In this document: piece after piece, positions 10,056 through 33,071 of the stretch
Numbering within the stretch: position 1 is the stretch's first letter
Layout of the letters: each line of letters begins with the position of its first letter
Origin: Liolophura sinensis
Lineage: Eukaryota; Mollusca; Polyplacophora; Chitonida; Chitonidae
Length of the DNA: 64,000 nucleotides
Direction of reading: 5' to 3'
Assembly: GCF_032854445.1 (NCBI RefSeq)
Contig: NC_088295.1
Location: forward strand, 90,107,836-90,171,835
Program-made: the position numbers and the translations under genes
Notes under the pieces: generated by a model
What the model was told of the DNA's origin: nothing
Databases searched by the model: none
The model's input: the letters and a program-made list of their open reading frames with translations, nothing else

Positions 10056-13007
10056 CCGATGCAAATTCCGATGTCCTAACAGTATATAAGACATAGATTA
10101 CAAGTAGCGCTATAATCATAATAACGCCAGGTATGCGTAATGTTATTTCCACAGTATCTTCTCAAAATGTCCCCCAAATGAAACCAGAATCCACTTTTAA
10201 AGAGTTAAATAGGTCTTGGGCTTAATGCACCCATTGTTTCATTTAACAGGTTAACAACTGCGGTGTTAATGAGGAAAGTGGTGAAGTAGGCCTATATAGA
10301 CAGAGAGGTTTCCTGTGTTCCACACCTCATGTCACGGTTGGGGATCACCTGGAGAGATTAGGCCTATATACAGAAGTGTAACCGTCTCGTGTGGCCATAC
10401 GCATGCTAAGCACACCAGTAAGGCTGAAGCCTTTTTAGCTGCTCAGAATAATCAGGTAAATCAAACAGAACTGCTACATGTTCTCCGTCAACTGCCTCGT
10501 TTGATTGGAGCGCGGACGGGTGAGAGGGCCAGTCCACGTCACGCGCTAGTGAGCAAATCATATTGGGAGGGTACAGTCATTCGGCACATGATCGAAGTAG
10601 GACAGGATTTACCTCAGCCAAAACACTGGGTTCAGAATCGCTACCGAAAAGTTTGTTACCTGTGAACTATTGCACAAAACTAGTAGGATGATTGTGCGTG
10701 AGAGATGACGGACAGAGAGAGGTGTCCGAGAGGGGACTTATTGTGAGATATTTACCTGCAGATCCTTAGTCCCGGAACACGGGGGAAGTGGACAGGTGAG
10801 AAGGCTTTACCTGTATCAAGTATTAATATACAACTACTTATGGTAAACAGTGTACAACGCAAGTTTTGTACAGGCCCAAGCAGTTAAATCGCCATATACG
10901 TCTTGGCCTTTCTCCATTGCCAGGTAGTTGATAATTGCCTGCCTTTAAGTTAATGTATGCATATCGTGATGGAAACAAAATCTAAGAAAAACAAGTATAC
11001 ATGTGTTGACCAGATCAACTCAAACAGGTTTCTGTTACAGATGTAGACAGTAATTGCTCGCAAACCTTTTCCTGTACATACATTCTAATGTACGTGTACA
11101 ATCGACTTAACATTGGGCTGTGGTATTAAATACATGTACGTTTAGAATTCATTAGTATAGCTTTTGTTTTCTTGTCTAGAACAAAGGGCCACTTCTATGT
11201 TACTTGTACAGGTGGCAGAGGTTTGCTGTGCTATTTAAGGCACAAACCACATCTGGTATAAACCTGCTATTATCTTACCCGTTTAAAGAGTAAGCCAATT
11301 TTTTTGTCAGAAATAAAGAAAAGACATCTCCAGTGAATCATTTCAGAGGTCTTTTTAGACGTCGTACAGATCTTAAAGAGATTGCGCGGTTTCCTCTTAG
11401 CAGCAGTATCCAGTGATCTAGATATATATTCGAGTGACCCACTTAAACATGCTGACTGCCAAAGACAAATAATGACAGGAAAATCACATAATCATAAAAG
11501 TGTATCCGTGTACTTTAAAAAGAAAAAATACGAATTTTCAGTACGGAAACGGCACACTTGGTTACGTAAGAGTAAAATGCGTAGATTTTATATAACAGAT
11601 AATATTAATTGTGCATACCTTGTGCTAGATTCTGGTTCTTGTGCAGGAACAACAACACCCCAGGTTTTACCAGGTGTTCTATGCCCTGCTTATTAATACC
11701 AGTTTAAACGCTGCATTAATTACACTATTAAAAATACACCATATATCCGTGTGATTTTAGAAAGGTGTACATGTACATTCAGCACGTGTAACATGGTGGC
11801 GATTTATTTGTTACCAGTCACGCTCTACATTGTTACAAATCATCTGTGTAATGCATGTTAATGGTCATTAATTTTATTGGTCATGTGTAATTAATGATGT
11901 AGACTGCAGGTAAAAGGCGCATGATCGAATTTGTTGTATGCATATCAAGCACTGACTACATTAACATATATCCGTGTCATATTATTTAGAAAGATAGTGG
12001 TCAAACGGAGCCATTCCTTCCAGAGATTTCATTATCAGCCTCCATGGTTTAGTTTTAACTGGCCTGATTTGTGTTTTTCTCTTCATAAACGCCACCTAGC
12101 TACCACTCGGAGACAAATTTAACAAGGCAAGGTACTCCCCTAGCCGTGGTGTAATGGTCAGATGTTGTGCTGAACCAAAGATCGCCCGCGTGTTGACGTC
12201 ATACAACTGTGCATAGGGACGTGATGTGCCTGTACGTGCCATACGTGCGCTCATATTTATTTGGTACATCTTATTTGGAAAGCAAGTTCAGAGAAACACC
12301 ACGGGACATTATCAATCCTAATGGTGGGGAAAACTCATATCAGCTTTGTTTAATTTACGAATGCAAAGAAACAATGCCCTCTGTTGTTGATACTACCTCG
12401 CATCATGTGCTTCAATAACTGGTTGTGTAAGTGATGTTTAAGTCGTGCAGAGAGCCACTTAGTCCATCTGCACGTACGTGTTAAGTTGTCAGCTACTCAA
12501 GAAGCTGTAACACAGCGGCGTCTTAACAAAGCCAATAGGCAGTAAAAACATCCACATCTACGTCACCAAGCTTTGTCTGCAAATTGACCATTGTTTTCTG
12601 CATCCGCTTTAATCTACCTCTCAATAAAATAATTGTTGTCACCAGGCAATGTTAACTATAGACTGAGCTCGCCATGTGAAGTGAAAAAATATAATGCGCT
12701 TTCCAATATACGCTTCTTCGTAACAAGTTATGATCGTAGCTTCGCCTAACAGTATGTAGAGAAACCAGGGTTCTTCAGGGAGGAATCCGTCTTTTGTCTG
12801 TTTCAGTGATATGTGGTGAATATCGTTTTACAAATGCAATTACTGTAGCCACCATCTTTGGGCAGATCAAGGTGAACATGTGATTTTCGGCTCAGCAGGT
12901 GTTTCAGGTCCTGAAGCATATCTGTGTTAAGCTCGATAAACTGTAGCTGCATTGCATCGCATCACATGCCTTTTCTGTCCTTCTCACAAAGTCAGGGGTC
13001 CGCTTCC
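10056..13007. other. gene-free stretch
   Basis: Several open frames of 60-116 codons (for example 10315-10665 and 11382-11696) lack recognised motifs and look like chance. Near 12140-12190, CCGTGGTGTAATGGTCAG resembles a tRNA A box and may be a decayed SINE head. I see nothing else. Confidence 0.4.
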
Positions 13008-13335
13008 GTGGCCTAATGGTGAGAAGTCGAAGTCGGGAGACACCAGGATCAAACCCGGGTCGGGTCATACCAAAGACTTTCGAAATGGTACTCTCAACAC
13101 TGAGTGGTTGCAGCAAAGAAACATGGCTGGATGGCCAGGTTTCAGTATAATGAGACAGGCAGGGGTATCATGCCTGGTGTGTTCGGCACGATACTCCAGT
13201 GGCGGCAGCACTTCAATGCCAGCATAGAAACAGAAGACACAATATATGTATACACACTTTAATGACTCCTCGTCGTCATATGACTGAAACAACAAGTACA
13301 ATGTTAAACTCCAAGCACACATAAATACAAAGTCC
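13008..13335 (+). repeat. SINE family B copy with tRNA-like head
   Basis: The head CCGTGGCCTAATGGTGAGAA resembles a polymerase III A box and AGGATCAAACCCGGGTCGGG a B box about 40 bases later. The 3' end GTCGTCATATGACTGAAACA then ACAATGTTAAACTCCAAGCA matches the other family B copies. This is the most complete + strand copy. Confidence 0.75.
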
Positions 13336-15118
13336 GGCTTTATTGCTATTGCAACTCTGTTCATTCTACTTTTATGAACTGTCTTAAATCATCTGGAACA
13401 TTACAAAGTGAGGTGTATTTTTTTCATGCTGAAAAACAAATGAAACGTACGTGAATATGAAGTTCAATTACTGAAGAACCTTTGTGAAATATTGGATTGA
13501 TGCGATTTATACTTTTTGTTTTCTGTTTTAAGGTGTTTTTGGGTGGAGATTCCCTTCATAATAAAAATATGATTATGTGCACCAAAATAATTTCCACATA
13601 TTTGGTGTTTAGTTTGGGAGTAGTAAGCTATAACGAAGAGGGGGAGGGGGGGTGATTTGCATCACACAGGGATGTTTTTTATATTTATTCATATATTATC
13701 AAGCTATATGTTAGATAAGTTTAAATACATTAAATCTATGCAGATTATGTACAGTATTCTTCCAATGAGAGCTCAACGCTATTTACTTCAGCTAACAGCA
13801 TGTCGTACAAATACATTGAGGAAGGGGCCAGCCGTTCATCAGTTTAGCTTCATTAATGTCTTTTAAAGACACTGTCTTATATTCACGGTATAATTCGTGA
13901 GACAAAACTTGTTTCAAATTCCAACATAATAGGATATTATCCTGTGCATTGAAAGGGACACAGTATGGAAATGGTTAGCAACGAATGTTTTAGCTTGGCC
14001 TGTTCCACCGGCTATACCTACAGCATAACAGCTTCAACTGCATTCCGGGGAAGCCCTTGTGTCATTTCGCAGACGATCCCTCACTGTGAGCAGGTTGGCA
14101 ATCGACCTGGGCGACTGGGAGAAGATTTCTCATCTTATTGCAAGGGGTCCTTTGTACAGCATAGATGATATTCCTAATGAGTTATAACACGAAACATGCA
14201 TTGTCCGATGTAAATTAAACATTCAGTTCACGTTTAGTGCGTAGCTTTATGCAGTCCGTATATGCGTATTACATTGCGGTTATTAGCATTGTGTGCGCTT
14301 GTCAGGCAATACATTATGCAAGTCAATCTTGCAAGAAACGTACGCATTTATATATGTATAAATGTGGATTTTCATGCAAAGACTGTTATTCTCTGTTCAT
14401 TATTGATGTTTGAGTTATTATTAACACCATGTTGTTTAATACTCCAGTTGATATATTGATGTATGCATGTATTTAATTCTGTATGTATATCTTAATATAT
14501 ACCGGTACGCATTTCAATCATAATAGTGGAAAACTAATCTGATAGACATCTGTCATTGCTGTTCGTCCAAGTTTATCATCGTTTCTTGAATAAATACCAT
14601 GAGCATATCAATAGGGCTTCCAACACCATCCAACCACCCCATCCTATACCCCTGTTAAATGTGTCTTAGATTGCCACCTACATGTAAGCATGCCTGTTTT
14701 GTTTACTAGAGATTGTTGCGTGTTACACGAAACATATAAGGATTGTATAGCACTCCAGGATAAATAAAAAAGGCGTGGCGCAGAAATACAAAAGTTGTTA
14801 TTGCTGAGCTTAAATTTCATAAAGCTTTATACGGCACACAGGTGTGATGCCCAATGAACACTGATCTCTCAGTGAGTCACATGAAGCCTGTCAACTACAG
14901 CCACGTCCGAAGTTTGTCATCAGTCTATCTGTGTATAATGACAAAAGCTCACGACTTTATAGTGCCTTCACGAATTACGTATTACTTTGACAGTGGGTCT
15001 AGAGAACAATACCCCAGTGCTATAGGCCGGTAACAACCTGTCGTACATCCTGATGAATTCTAAGTACTACGACGCCAAATATCCCATATATCCCAGTACA
15101 TCTACGATCATCTTCCGA
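13336..15118. other. gene-free stretch
   Basis: AT-rich DNA with chance open frames only (13657-13866, 13965-14168, 14262-14459). No protein motif, splice pattern or RNA gene recognised. Confidence 0.45.
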
Positions 15119-15165
15119 AATATAATATAATATAATATAATATAATATAATATAATATAATATAA
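15119..15165. repeat. (TATAA)n microsatellite
   Basis: About nine perfect copies of the pentamer TATAA, ending in TATAAAGC. Confidence 0.95.
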
Positions 15166-15356
15166 AGCAAATTTTTTATAAAATAAAGTATAAAAAAAAC
15201 ACATCCATCAAAACAGCGTGTGGAGTTTTCACACGTCCGTTGTTGCGTTGATCTCATTTTTTTATGTTGTGGTGTTCTTTTCAAAGACAGGTACCTGCAT
15301 TTCTATCAACTGTACGCAGCGGCATCGTTTTAAGATGCTCCAAAGATATAATATAG

Positions 15357-15665
15357 AGTCAGTCAGTCCTTAGAGTTTAACGTCGTACTTAACAATTTTT
15401 AGTCCTTGCAGGGCATGTACGTGTAATGTGGCTACTTGTAGCAGGGCGGATTTCTAGTGCTGCTTCACTGAGACGACTTACCGAAGGTAAGTTAGTATCC
15501 CCACCGGAGCCATTACACTGATTCGGGTCAGCGAGTCGTACTATCCTCTTAATGCTGAACGCCAAGCGAGGAAACTACAACTTACTCTTTTAAAGTGTGA
15601 CCCGACCCAGGATTGACCCGGGATCCCCCGCTCCCGAGGCGGACGCTCTATCAACTATACAACTG
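15357..15665 (-). repeat. SINE family B copy, inverted
   Basis: Begins on the + strand with TTAGAGTTTAACGTCGTACT, the reverse complement of the family B 3' end. At the other side, the - strand head reads TTGATAGAGCGTCCGCCTCG followed by a GGGTCAATCC block, a tRNA-like A/B box pair. The CACTGAGACGACTTACCGAA block corresponds to the one near 8530. Confidence 0.75.
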
Positions 15666-16615
15666 TACCAACTGTAGGGGCAGTAAGATATAATAGACCT
15701 ACAATACATGTGTACATGTGTATAACTACTTAAGTAAATGTAGATTTGGAAGTCTAATTGTGCTGAGAGGAAATGTCAAGCCCTGATCATGGCTTTGGGT
15801 GTTGTGGAGTCGTTATGCTCTACATGCACGTAATGCAGACTATTGCCATGGAGAAGACAACCCGCTCAGTGGGTTCGCCGAATGTATATGTAACTTAATT
15901 AAACACCATTCACCGAACCGGACGATATTTGTGATGTGTTGAGAAACCAATTTGAACTGAAACAGAATAAAAATTAGGGCAAATAGACACAAATGCCGTA
16001 AAGAAACGTTTATATGCGTTCTTAAGCCTGAAGTTTGTTTAATGACGATAGTGAACGTGTAGGTCACCATTATGGTCGCCATTTTCCATGACTAACTTAA
16101 GTCAACAAAAATTTGAATCTGATGGCTTTGTTTACATGACATATATAGTGTTGACAGAGTACACACAGACAGATTTTTTGTGAAGCCGTTGACGAGATTA
16201 TGTCTACACTCTTAGCGATCTCGCTTCTCCTTCCCATACCCAATGACACATCATCTTTTTGCTGTGTCATCACGATATACACTGGAACCTAGTTGCACGG
16301 TAGCCTGTTTTGGCCATTGTGCCTTCCTACAGCGAAAGAACCAACTACAAGCTTAAAGATGATAGTTAGCTGTCTTACTGTGCAGGATTACGACGAAGTA
16401 TCCTTTATCAAAGCATTAAGGTTTATACATAATAATAAATCAATGGAACTCAAAGTCAGTAGAACATATGCGAGGCATAATCGGGGAACCCACTGTCTGC
16501 CTTCCCGCAGCACACACAAACCATATTGAAGGGCATACATTTTCTCCCGGTTTGTGTCACGTTTTGTTTTCTATGCGAGAATCACTCCCTGAGTTTTCTT
16601 TCTTTGTTTGTTCAT
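15666..16615. other. gene-free stretch
   Basis: No recognised gene; chance open frames at 15840-16082, 16097-16282 and 16293-16529 on both strands. Confidence 0.45.
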
Positions 16616-18262
16616 GTAGTGTGCTGTATCAGTAGTGTACTGGGGTGTTGTATCAATAGTGTATTGGAGTGTGTTGTATCAGGAGTGTATTGGAGTGTGT
16701 TGTATCAGGAGTGTATTGGACTGTGTTGTATCAGGAGTCTGTTGGAGCCTGTTGTATCTATAGTGTATTGGAGTGTGTTGTACCAGGAGTGTATTGGAGT
16801 GTGTTGGATCAGTAGTACATAGTAGCAGGAGTTTATTGGAACCTGTTGTCTCAGGAGTCTAGTGGTGTGTGTTATCTTAGTATGTTTCACTTGTAGTCTG
16901 TTGTATGAGAAATCAGTTGGGGCTATTGTGATATGTATATAATGTGTTAGTAGTCCGTTGGATGTGTTGTATCAGGAGTCTGTTGGGTGGGTTGTATCAG
17001 GAGTCTGTTGGATGTGTTGTATCAGAAGTTTGTTTGATGGGTTGTATCAGGAGTTTGTTGGATGGGTTGTATCAGGAGTCTATTGGATGGGTTGTATCAG
17101 GAGACAGTTGGGTGGGTTGTATCAGGAGTATATTGGATGGAATGTATCAGGAGTCTGTTGGATGGGTTGTACCAGGAGTCTGTTGGATAGGTTGTATCAG
17201 GAGTCTGTTGGATGGGTTGTATCAGGAGTTTGTTGGATGGGTTGTATCAGGAGTTTGTTGGATGGGTTGTATCAGGAGTATGGTGGATGAGTTGTATCAG
17301 GTGTCTGTTGGATGGGTTTATCAGGAGTTTGTTGGATGGGTTGTATCAGGAGTCTATTGGATGGGTTGTATGAGGAGACTGTTGGGTGGGTTGTATGAGG
17401 AGTCTATTGGATGGAATGTATCAGGAGTCTGTTGGATGGGTTGTACCAGGAGTCTGTTGGATGGGTTGTATGAGGAGTCTGTTGGATGGGTTGTATGAGG
17501 AGTCTGTTGGATGGGTTGTATGAGGAGTCTGTTGGATGGGTTGTATCAGGAGTTTGTTGAGTGGGTTGTATCAGGAGTCTGTTGGATGGGTTGTATCAGG
17601 AGTTTGTTGGATTGGTTGTATCAGGAGTCTGTTGGATTGGTTGTATCAGGAATCTGTTAGTTGTATGAGGAGTCTGTTGGGCGGGTTGTATGAGGAGTCT
17701 GTTGGATGAGTTGTATAAGGAGTCTGTTGGATGAGCTGTATGAGGAGTCTGTTGGATGGGTTGTATGAGGAGTCTGTTGGATGGGTTGTATAAGGAGTTC
17801 GTTGGATGGGTTGTATCAGGAGTCTGTTGGATGATTTGTATGAGGAGTCTGTTGGATGGGTTGTATGAGGAGTCTGTTGGATAGGTTGTATCAGGAGTTT
17901 GTTGGATGGTTGTATGAGGAGTCTGTTGGATGGGTTGTATCAGGGGTCTGTTGGATGGGTTGTATCAGGAGTCTGTTGGATGGGTTGTATCAGGAGTATG
18001 GTGGATGGTTGTATGAGGAGTCTGTTGGATGGGTTGTATGAGGAGTCTGTTGGATGGGTTGTATGAGGAGTCTATTGGATGGGTTGTATAAGGAGTTCGT
18101 TGGATGGGTTGTATCAGGGGTCTGTTGGATGGGTTGTATGAGGAGTCTGTTGGATGGGTTGTATGAGGAGTCTGTTGGATGGTTGTATGAGGAGTTTGTT
18201 GGATGGGTTGTATCAGGAGTCTGTTGGATGGGTTGTATCAGGAATCTGTTTATGGTATCAGG
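16616..18262. repeat. 1.6-kb minisatellite with 25-bp unit
   Basis: More than 55 tandem units of about 25 bases with consensus GGATGGGTTGTATCAGGAGT followed by CTGTT. The first copies (16616-16900) are more diverged (GTGTTGTATCAGGAGTGTAT). Variants alternate TATCAGGAG with TATGAGGAG and CTGTT with TTGTT. Because 25 is not a multiple of three and the unit lacks stops in this strand, three units encode a 25-residue peptide repeat in every frame. That explains the 184-codon frame at 16944-17498; I do not regard it as a gene. Confidence 0.95.
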
Positions 18263-19771
18263 GGGGTGCGCTGTTAAGATGATAGTAATGTTTAAAGATG
18301 GTGAATAGTCTTCATTGTAAATTTTAGAAAACGAAAATAAACGAACAGGAGTTAACCATAATTACGTGATATATGGAAACATGCTCAATACATGGAATAT
18401 GCAAAGCTTAGATTTATGTACAGCGGGTAACACTGTATGCTTCAATGTACATTCAGCAACAACTGATGTGTGGAGAATGGCTCTCCAGAGTGTAAAATTT
18501 GTAGTACAAACACTGTGGACTGTATGATCCGTGGTGTTAATCACCGTGTATACACAGGGGCAGGTTTGATTCAACAGAAAAAAAACCGCCTACTTCCACT
18601 GTGATATACATGTATATAGCAGTCCGAAATTTACCTTGCCCGTGAAGTGAATGACTGTGTGTCAGTTTGTTGAGAATATGTAGACTGTCAAGGGCAGCCA
18701 TTCGGTCTTATCGTGAAAAATAACAGGATGATCTAGCATTAACCAAGTAATTATAAACTCGTAATTATTCAACGCTGCAAAAACTTTGTGTAATCGGGTT
18801 ACAATGATTCCGTCGGCTCTATTTTCGTAACAACTTACAATGTACATGTACAATAGTTCTTTTGTAATGGCCCAGCCATATAACATACTCTGACAAGCGA
18901 ACTAAAGGCGATATCTCTGGGGTCTTTGTCCCAACCACACATATATTCAACTCTTCTTCACGCATTCCCTAAATTTAGGGCTAGAAAATTGACTCGCTTT
19001 TCGCTTCCAGCTTCACTGTTTCCAGTGGTTGGCTATGTCAGTAGAGTGTAATTACAATTAAAAACCTCATGAGTACCGCAGAACAAAAAATCTCTTCGAG
19101 GTAATATTAGGTAAATATCTCAAAGCGGTTATGACTTTGTGACCGTCTCAGTCACCCGTAGAATTAGCAAAACCCGTGACTGTGAGTACACCACCCCCCA
19201 TCCCAACCACTCCAACATCCCTTTTAAATACACGAGAAACAAACTTCTCCCAAAGTCTTGAATGGACGCTTTTCGAATAAACCTGATGACAACGGCTCTT
19301 TTCTGTAACATTGTATGTTTGCCTGTCCGTGAGCTGCCACGCTCGATCTCTCGTTACATTTGTGGACCCGTCAACCGTGTTATCTACAGAAATGTTAGTC
19401 CTTCGAGTACAAGCTAATCACGTGCGTATGTACAATGCTAACAATCACACGGGAATCTGCTCAGAGTGAGAGCCGAGATGTCTGCAGGTACCTGTATATT
19501 ACCTTGAATAAATTAATGAGAAGGTTATCCAGATATTTATGCGTATTATCATAGCCTGTATTCTCTCGGTTTGTATTTGGAACTCTTAAGTTATACGATG
19601 GAATAGCATCCATTATAAGTAGGGAATACTATATAAAACGCTATGAATGTCTTACTCAAGATGAAATTCTCAGTTAATAACAGTTAATGAGTCAGACTTC
19701 ATGTCAGTCCTGTGGGCATACATGTGCAGGTATGTATGCAGTACCTGAAACGGGCATATACACGAATACTT
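18263..19771. other. gene-free stretch
   Basis: Nothing beyond chance open frames (18362-18574, 18662-18886, 19129-19311 on the - strand). No repeat family recognised. Confidence 0.45.
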
Positions 19772-19896
19772 AAGGTGTTTAGCATAACTACAGGGCTGTT
19801 TTATTACGGGTGCGGCCTGATCTATGTCAAAGACCTCCGCAGCCTGGTTTACTTCGAAGTCTTCCACTGTCGGGTTTACTTCAAACTAAACACCTT
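19772..19896. repeat. small inverted-repeat-bounded segment
   Basis: A perfect 11-base inverted repeat, AAGGTGTTTAG at 19772-19782 and CTAAACACCTT at 19886-19896, encloses 103 bases with an internal near-duplication (GTTTACTTCGAAGTC and GTTTACTTCAAAC). It could be a miniature transposon, but no target-site duplication is obvious. Confidence 0.5.
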
Positions 19897-21236
19897 GATA
19901 TAATATATGTGTGCCGAAACAACTTTACATTTAACATGTAGACTCGAGAAAACAAAAATAAACCCAGAAAAAAATACAATCTAGATTTAGATTTTGAATA
20001 GTATTTCGACAGTTTGTAGTGTTAGCGCCGTTTCAATTTGTTTCTACTCTACCCGTATGTAGATACAACAATAAACCGGAGTACATATATATGCATAGTA
20101 ATATAGTTTCGTGATCAGTCATGTTTATTATTTAGATAAGCCATCCTGAATATATTCCATACGTGCATATGTTGTATAAACGCTTAATCCATATGGGACA
20201 TGGTTTGTATCAGTCTTTTCACAATGTCAGGAATATACATGTATTTTGTGAGGTTTGTTAAGGATATATTTTTGTCAAGGAAATAATCGTGATGTCTCCA
20301 ATATCTACATGTCATGTTAGGTATTTTTGTGTTCTAAAACCTACAAAGCCGACTTTTTAAACCATTATATCAGGAAATATTGATGATCTTAAGAAGTCAT
20401 TAGAAGTTGAATAACAACCCATTGTTAGTTTAACAACTGCGCTCAAAACAGCACCACATTAATTTAGGAAGCTATTCTTCGGCTGATTCTTGATTCTTGA
20501 CAAAACTTACAGGTTTGACGTTTTACTTTTATTTTCTTATATTATAGACAATTGAGATGATCTGTAAGTCACGTATAAAATACAAAGTACAAAGTGTAGA
20601 ATACAATTTTGCGATCAAACTTACAAGTAGGTCGGATTTCCTGTGTAATGCTAATTATTGTACCTATTGCTCTGTGCCTTTAGCGTGATGATAATTGTTG
20701 ACTTATTATTTAGTAGACCCTACTATTAATTATGGTACCTACTGCCCTGCCTTTAACGTGCCGATAATTGTTGACTTGTTATTTAGCACACTCGACTATC
20801 AACTACATGCATCATTACCTACTGCGATTTACTTACAAGATCTGCGATCAGTGTCTACTTATGCTCTTCTTTTTAATACACCTACATATCTGAATGAATA
20901 TGTTTTCTTCTGAGTAATACACGTGTCATCAGTTCTCTTTGATTTATACACTCATGGCGCATGGTTTCTAACGTTTGTTTCTTTATACTGTTTCCGAGAT
21001 GGTCACATTTTAAGTCTTGCTTAAAATACACGTACATCTGAGATCTGTGACTTTCTATTATTCTTAATTAATACACATGGGATTAGTGTCGTTCTGCGTT
21101 TAATTTAAGGCAGACATTATTACTGTGTTAAAGTTGATGGTTCATACATTCTATATTGTTTACCCGAGATCCTCTAATTTATTTGACAAATTCTTAGCTA
21201 CATACTTACTGTGTACTGGTTTTAGCATACAATTTA
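19897..21236. other. gene-free stretch with a tandem duplication
   Basis: No gene. A segment of about 65 bases is present twice, near 20650-20712 and 20725-20790, sharing TAATTGTTGACTT and ATTTAG with flanking ATTGTACCTA/ATGGTACCTA. Confidence 0.5.
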
Positions 21237-21466
21237 CTTTATTTATTTATTTAATTGGTGTTTACGCCGTACACAAGAATATTTCACTTATACGACGGCG
21301 GCAAGCATTATGGTGGAAGGAAACGGGGAAACCCACGACCATCCGCAGGCTGCTGACAGCCCTTCCAACTTACAGCATGAGCTGGACTTGAACCTCACAG
21401 CGACCGCAGGCCTGGGTCATTACGCTGCGCTATCGCGCTAATCAACTGAACCACGGAGGCCCCAGA
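21237..21466 (-). repeat. SINE family A, near full-length
   Basis: On the - strand the head GGCCTCCGTGGTTCAGTTGA then TTAGCGCGATAGCGC is a good polymerase III A box, and GAGGTTCAAGTCC is a B box. The body contains the ACCATAATGCTTGCCGCCGT block and the element ends AAATAAATAAATAAA. This is the reference copy for the family in this window. Structure is of a tRNA-derived SINE of the kind common in molluscs. Confidence 0.85.
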
Positions 21467-22958
21467 CCTACAGCATACACCCTCAGGTTTCTTTCATCCA
21501 TGAACCTATGGACCGAGGTCATATCAGTGAAAAATTCTTCATTACGGCATTAAACACTAATTAGTCAATTAATCGTACCAGTATGAAACTTTGTGTCACA
21601 ACTATGTACCCCCAATAAAGTGAGACATGTGTCACAGTTGCCACAGGTATACCCCCCTATCCAGGTGAAAGACGCAACACAGTTGTCACGGTCGTGGAAT
21701 TCCATGTCAGACACGTGACACAGAAGTCACGGCTATGTACCCATCTAAGTGAGACACTTGTCACAGCTGCCATGGCTGTCTATCCCCATGTACATGTAGC
21801 TCAGTGAGACACGTGTAGGGTGAGTCAGTGTGTCCTTATCCGGTACACCCATGCGTCCTGTCCGAAGGCCAGATCAAGGTTAACGGCCATGGGAAAACAT
21901 TAGATTGTCAATGTAGGACAGACAAACAAGTTATTCTGGTTTAGATTATGCTGGTTCCTACGTACGTCCGAGCTGCATGAAAGGTGCTTTTGTCGGGGTA
22001 CACGCAGACGCCAGTTTAAGCCCTCGGCGGTTTTTATCAGTGTCTATTTCTTGTCACTAGTTCCTGTCATTTCCTACATTCCTTAGCCTACATGTTACAT
22101 GAATCAACCTGCTCCTCACTACACATCAACGCTCAGTCCAAGGCCTTTTTTGATCCCGATCCCTAAACATAATTACAAATATATTATATAGACTATGTTA
22201 TAGGTAAGTTAGTGCTTAATTATAGTCATTGCTGAATATAGAGATTGAATATTCTTCAGTATACGATAACGAGATGTAATTAGCATGCTGTGCGCCTCAC
22301 TTGACATACCGATCTATGATAGGTCCTTATTCGTGACCCTTGTGATATAAGCCAATCATCACGAAGTAGTGTGTTTTTTGTTGTCCAGAAGTTAATGTAA
22401 ATCAGAACGTAGGCCTCTTCCCCCAAACACCGAGTTAATATACTCGTGACGCATTTTAACGGGGAGGATCTCGCTGGCTCTCTGCCAACCGGCACTTCAC
22501 CAATGAGGCCACCTGTTCAAATCCGGGCCTCGCTGGTTCGGCTACCGAAATAAGTGAAAACGCTTAACCATCGGATAAGGGCCATGGTTTGCTTTGGGTT
22601 CTCTCCTCTTTTCTTATTGCCATAGTGTAAATGAAATATTGCAGAAAATGTCACTAACCTCAATCGAATAAATAAATTTTATTTAATTTTACCATTTATT
22701 TTAAAATGAAACAAAATTGACTCATTGTCGTGGTATGAGTGGAAAACTTTGATGATGTAAAAGTAGCAAAGCATTACTATGTTAAACAACACAACGTTAA
22801 GTCCATGTTCATAAAAGACATGTAAATAAATACATTTATTAGCCAACAAATAAACAAACGAATAATTTGATTTTATTGTGTATATCAGTATTGTATAGGA
22901 TATTATATGGTATTGAAGATATGTTATCTCTTCAACAAATACATATGTGTAGCGTTCA
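21467..22958. other. gene-free stretch
   Basis: No gene recognised. Around 21590-21810 the phrase GTGAGACACGTGTCAC and variants recur loosely (about four diverged copies). Around 22455-22560 a GTTCAAATCCGGGCC block resembles a B box of a decayed SINE. Confidence 0.4.
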
Positions 22959-23155
22959 GAGCCAGTGTTGTGTTGTCACGTGAGGATTCATGCTCTTACC
23001 CAGGTACTGTGGCTTTAAGGCAGCAAGTGTTGTGTTGTCGCCTGAGGATTTGTGTCCATATCCAGGCACTGTGGCTGTAAGCCAGACAGTGTTGTGTTGT
23101 CACATGAGGATTCGTGTCCATATCCAGGCACTGTGTCTTTAAGTCACGAAGTTTA
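22959..23155. repeat. tandem repeat of about 61-64 bp, three copies
   Basis: Three copies of AGTGTTGTGTTGTCAC/G followed by TGAGGATT, GTGTCCATATCCAGG, CACTGTGGCTTTAAG. It ends about 140 bases upstream of the kinase gene start codon. Confidence 0.8.
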
Positions 23156-23292
23156 TTACGTGCTTGGCCAAGTCTGGTCATTGTCTCAGTAAACTGTATT
23201 TATATGTACATGACATAAGTAAAAAGCTTTAAACAATTATAAAGGAGCAAAACACCCATGAAAATAAGTAAACACATTTCGTTTTCTCAGTC

Positions 23293-33071
<9,779 letters not shown>

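Noticed and set aside
10315..10665. 116-codon open frame on the + strand
   Set aside because: No recognisable motif, no splice context and amino-acid composition like translated non-coding DNA.
16944..17498. 184-codon open frame on the + strand
   Set aside because: It is translated minisatellite; the same peptide repeat appears in the other frames, and there is no non-repetitive start or end.
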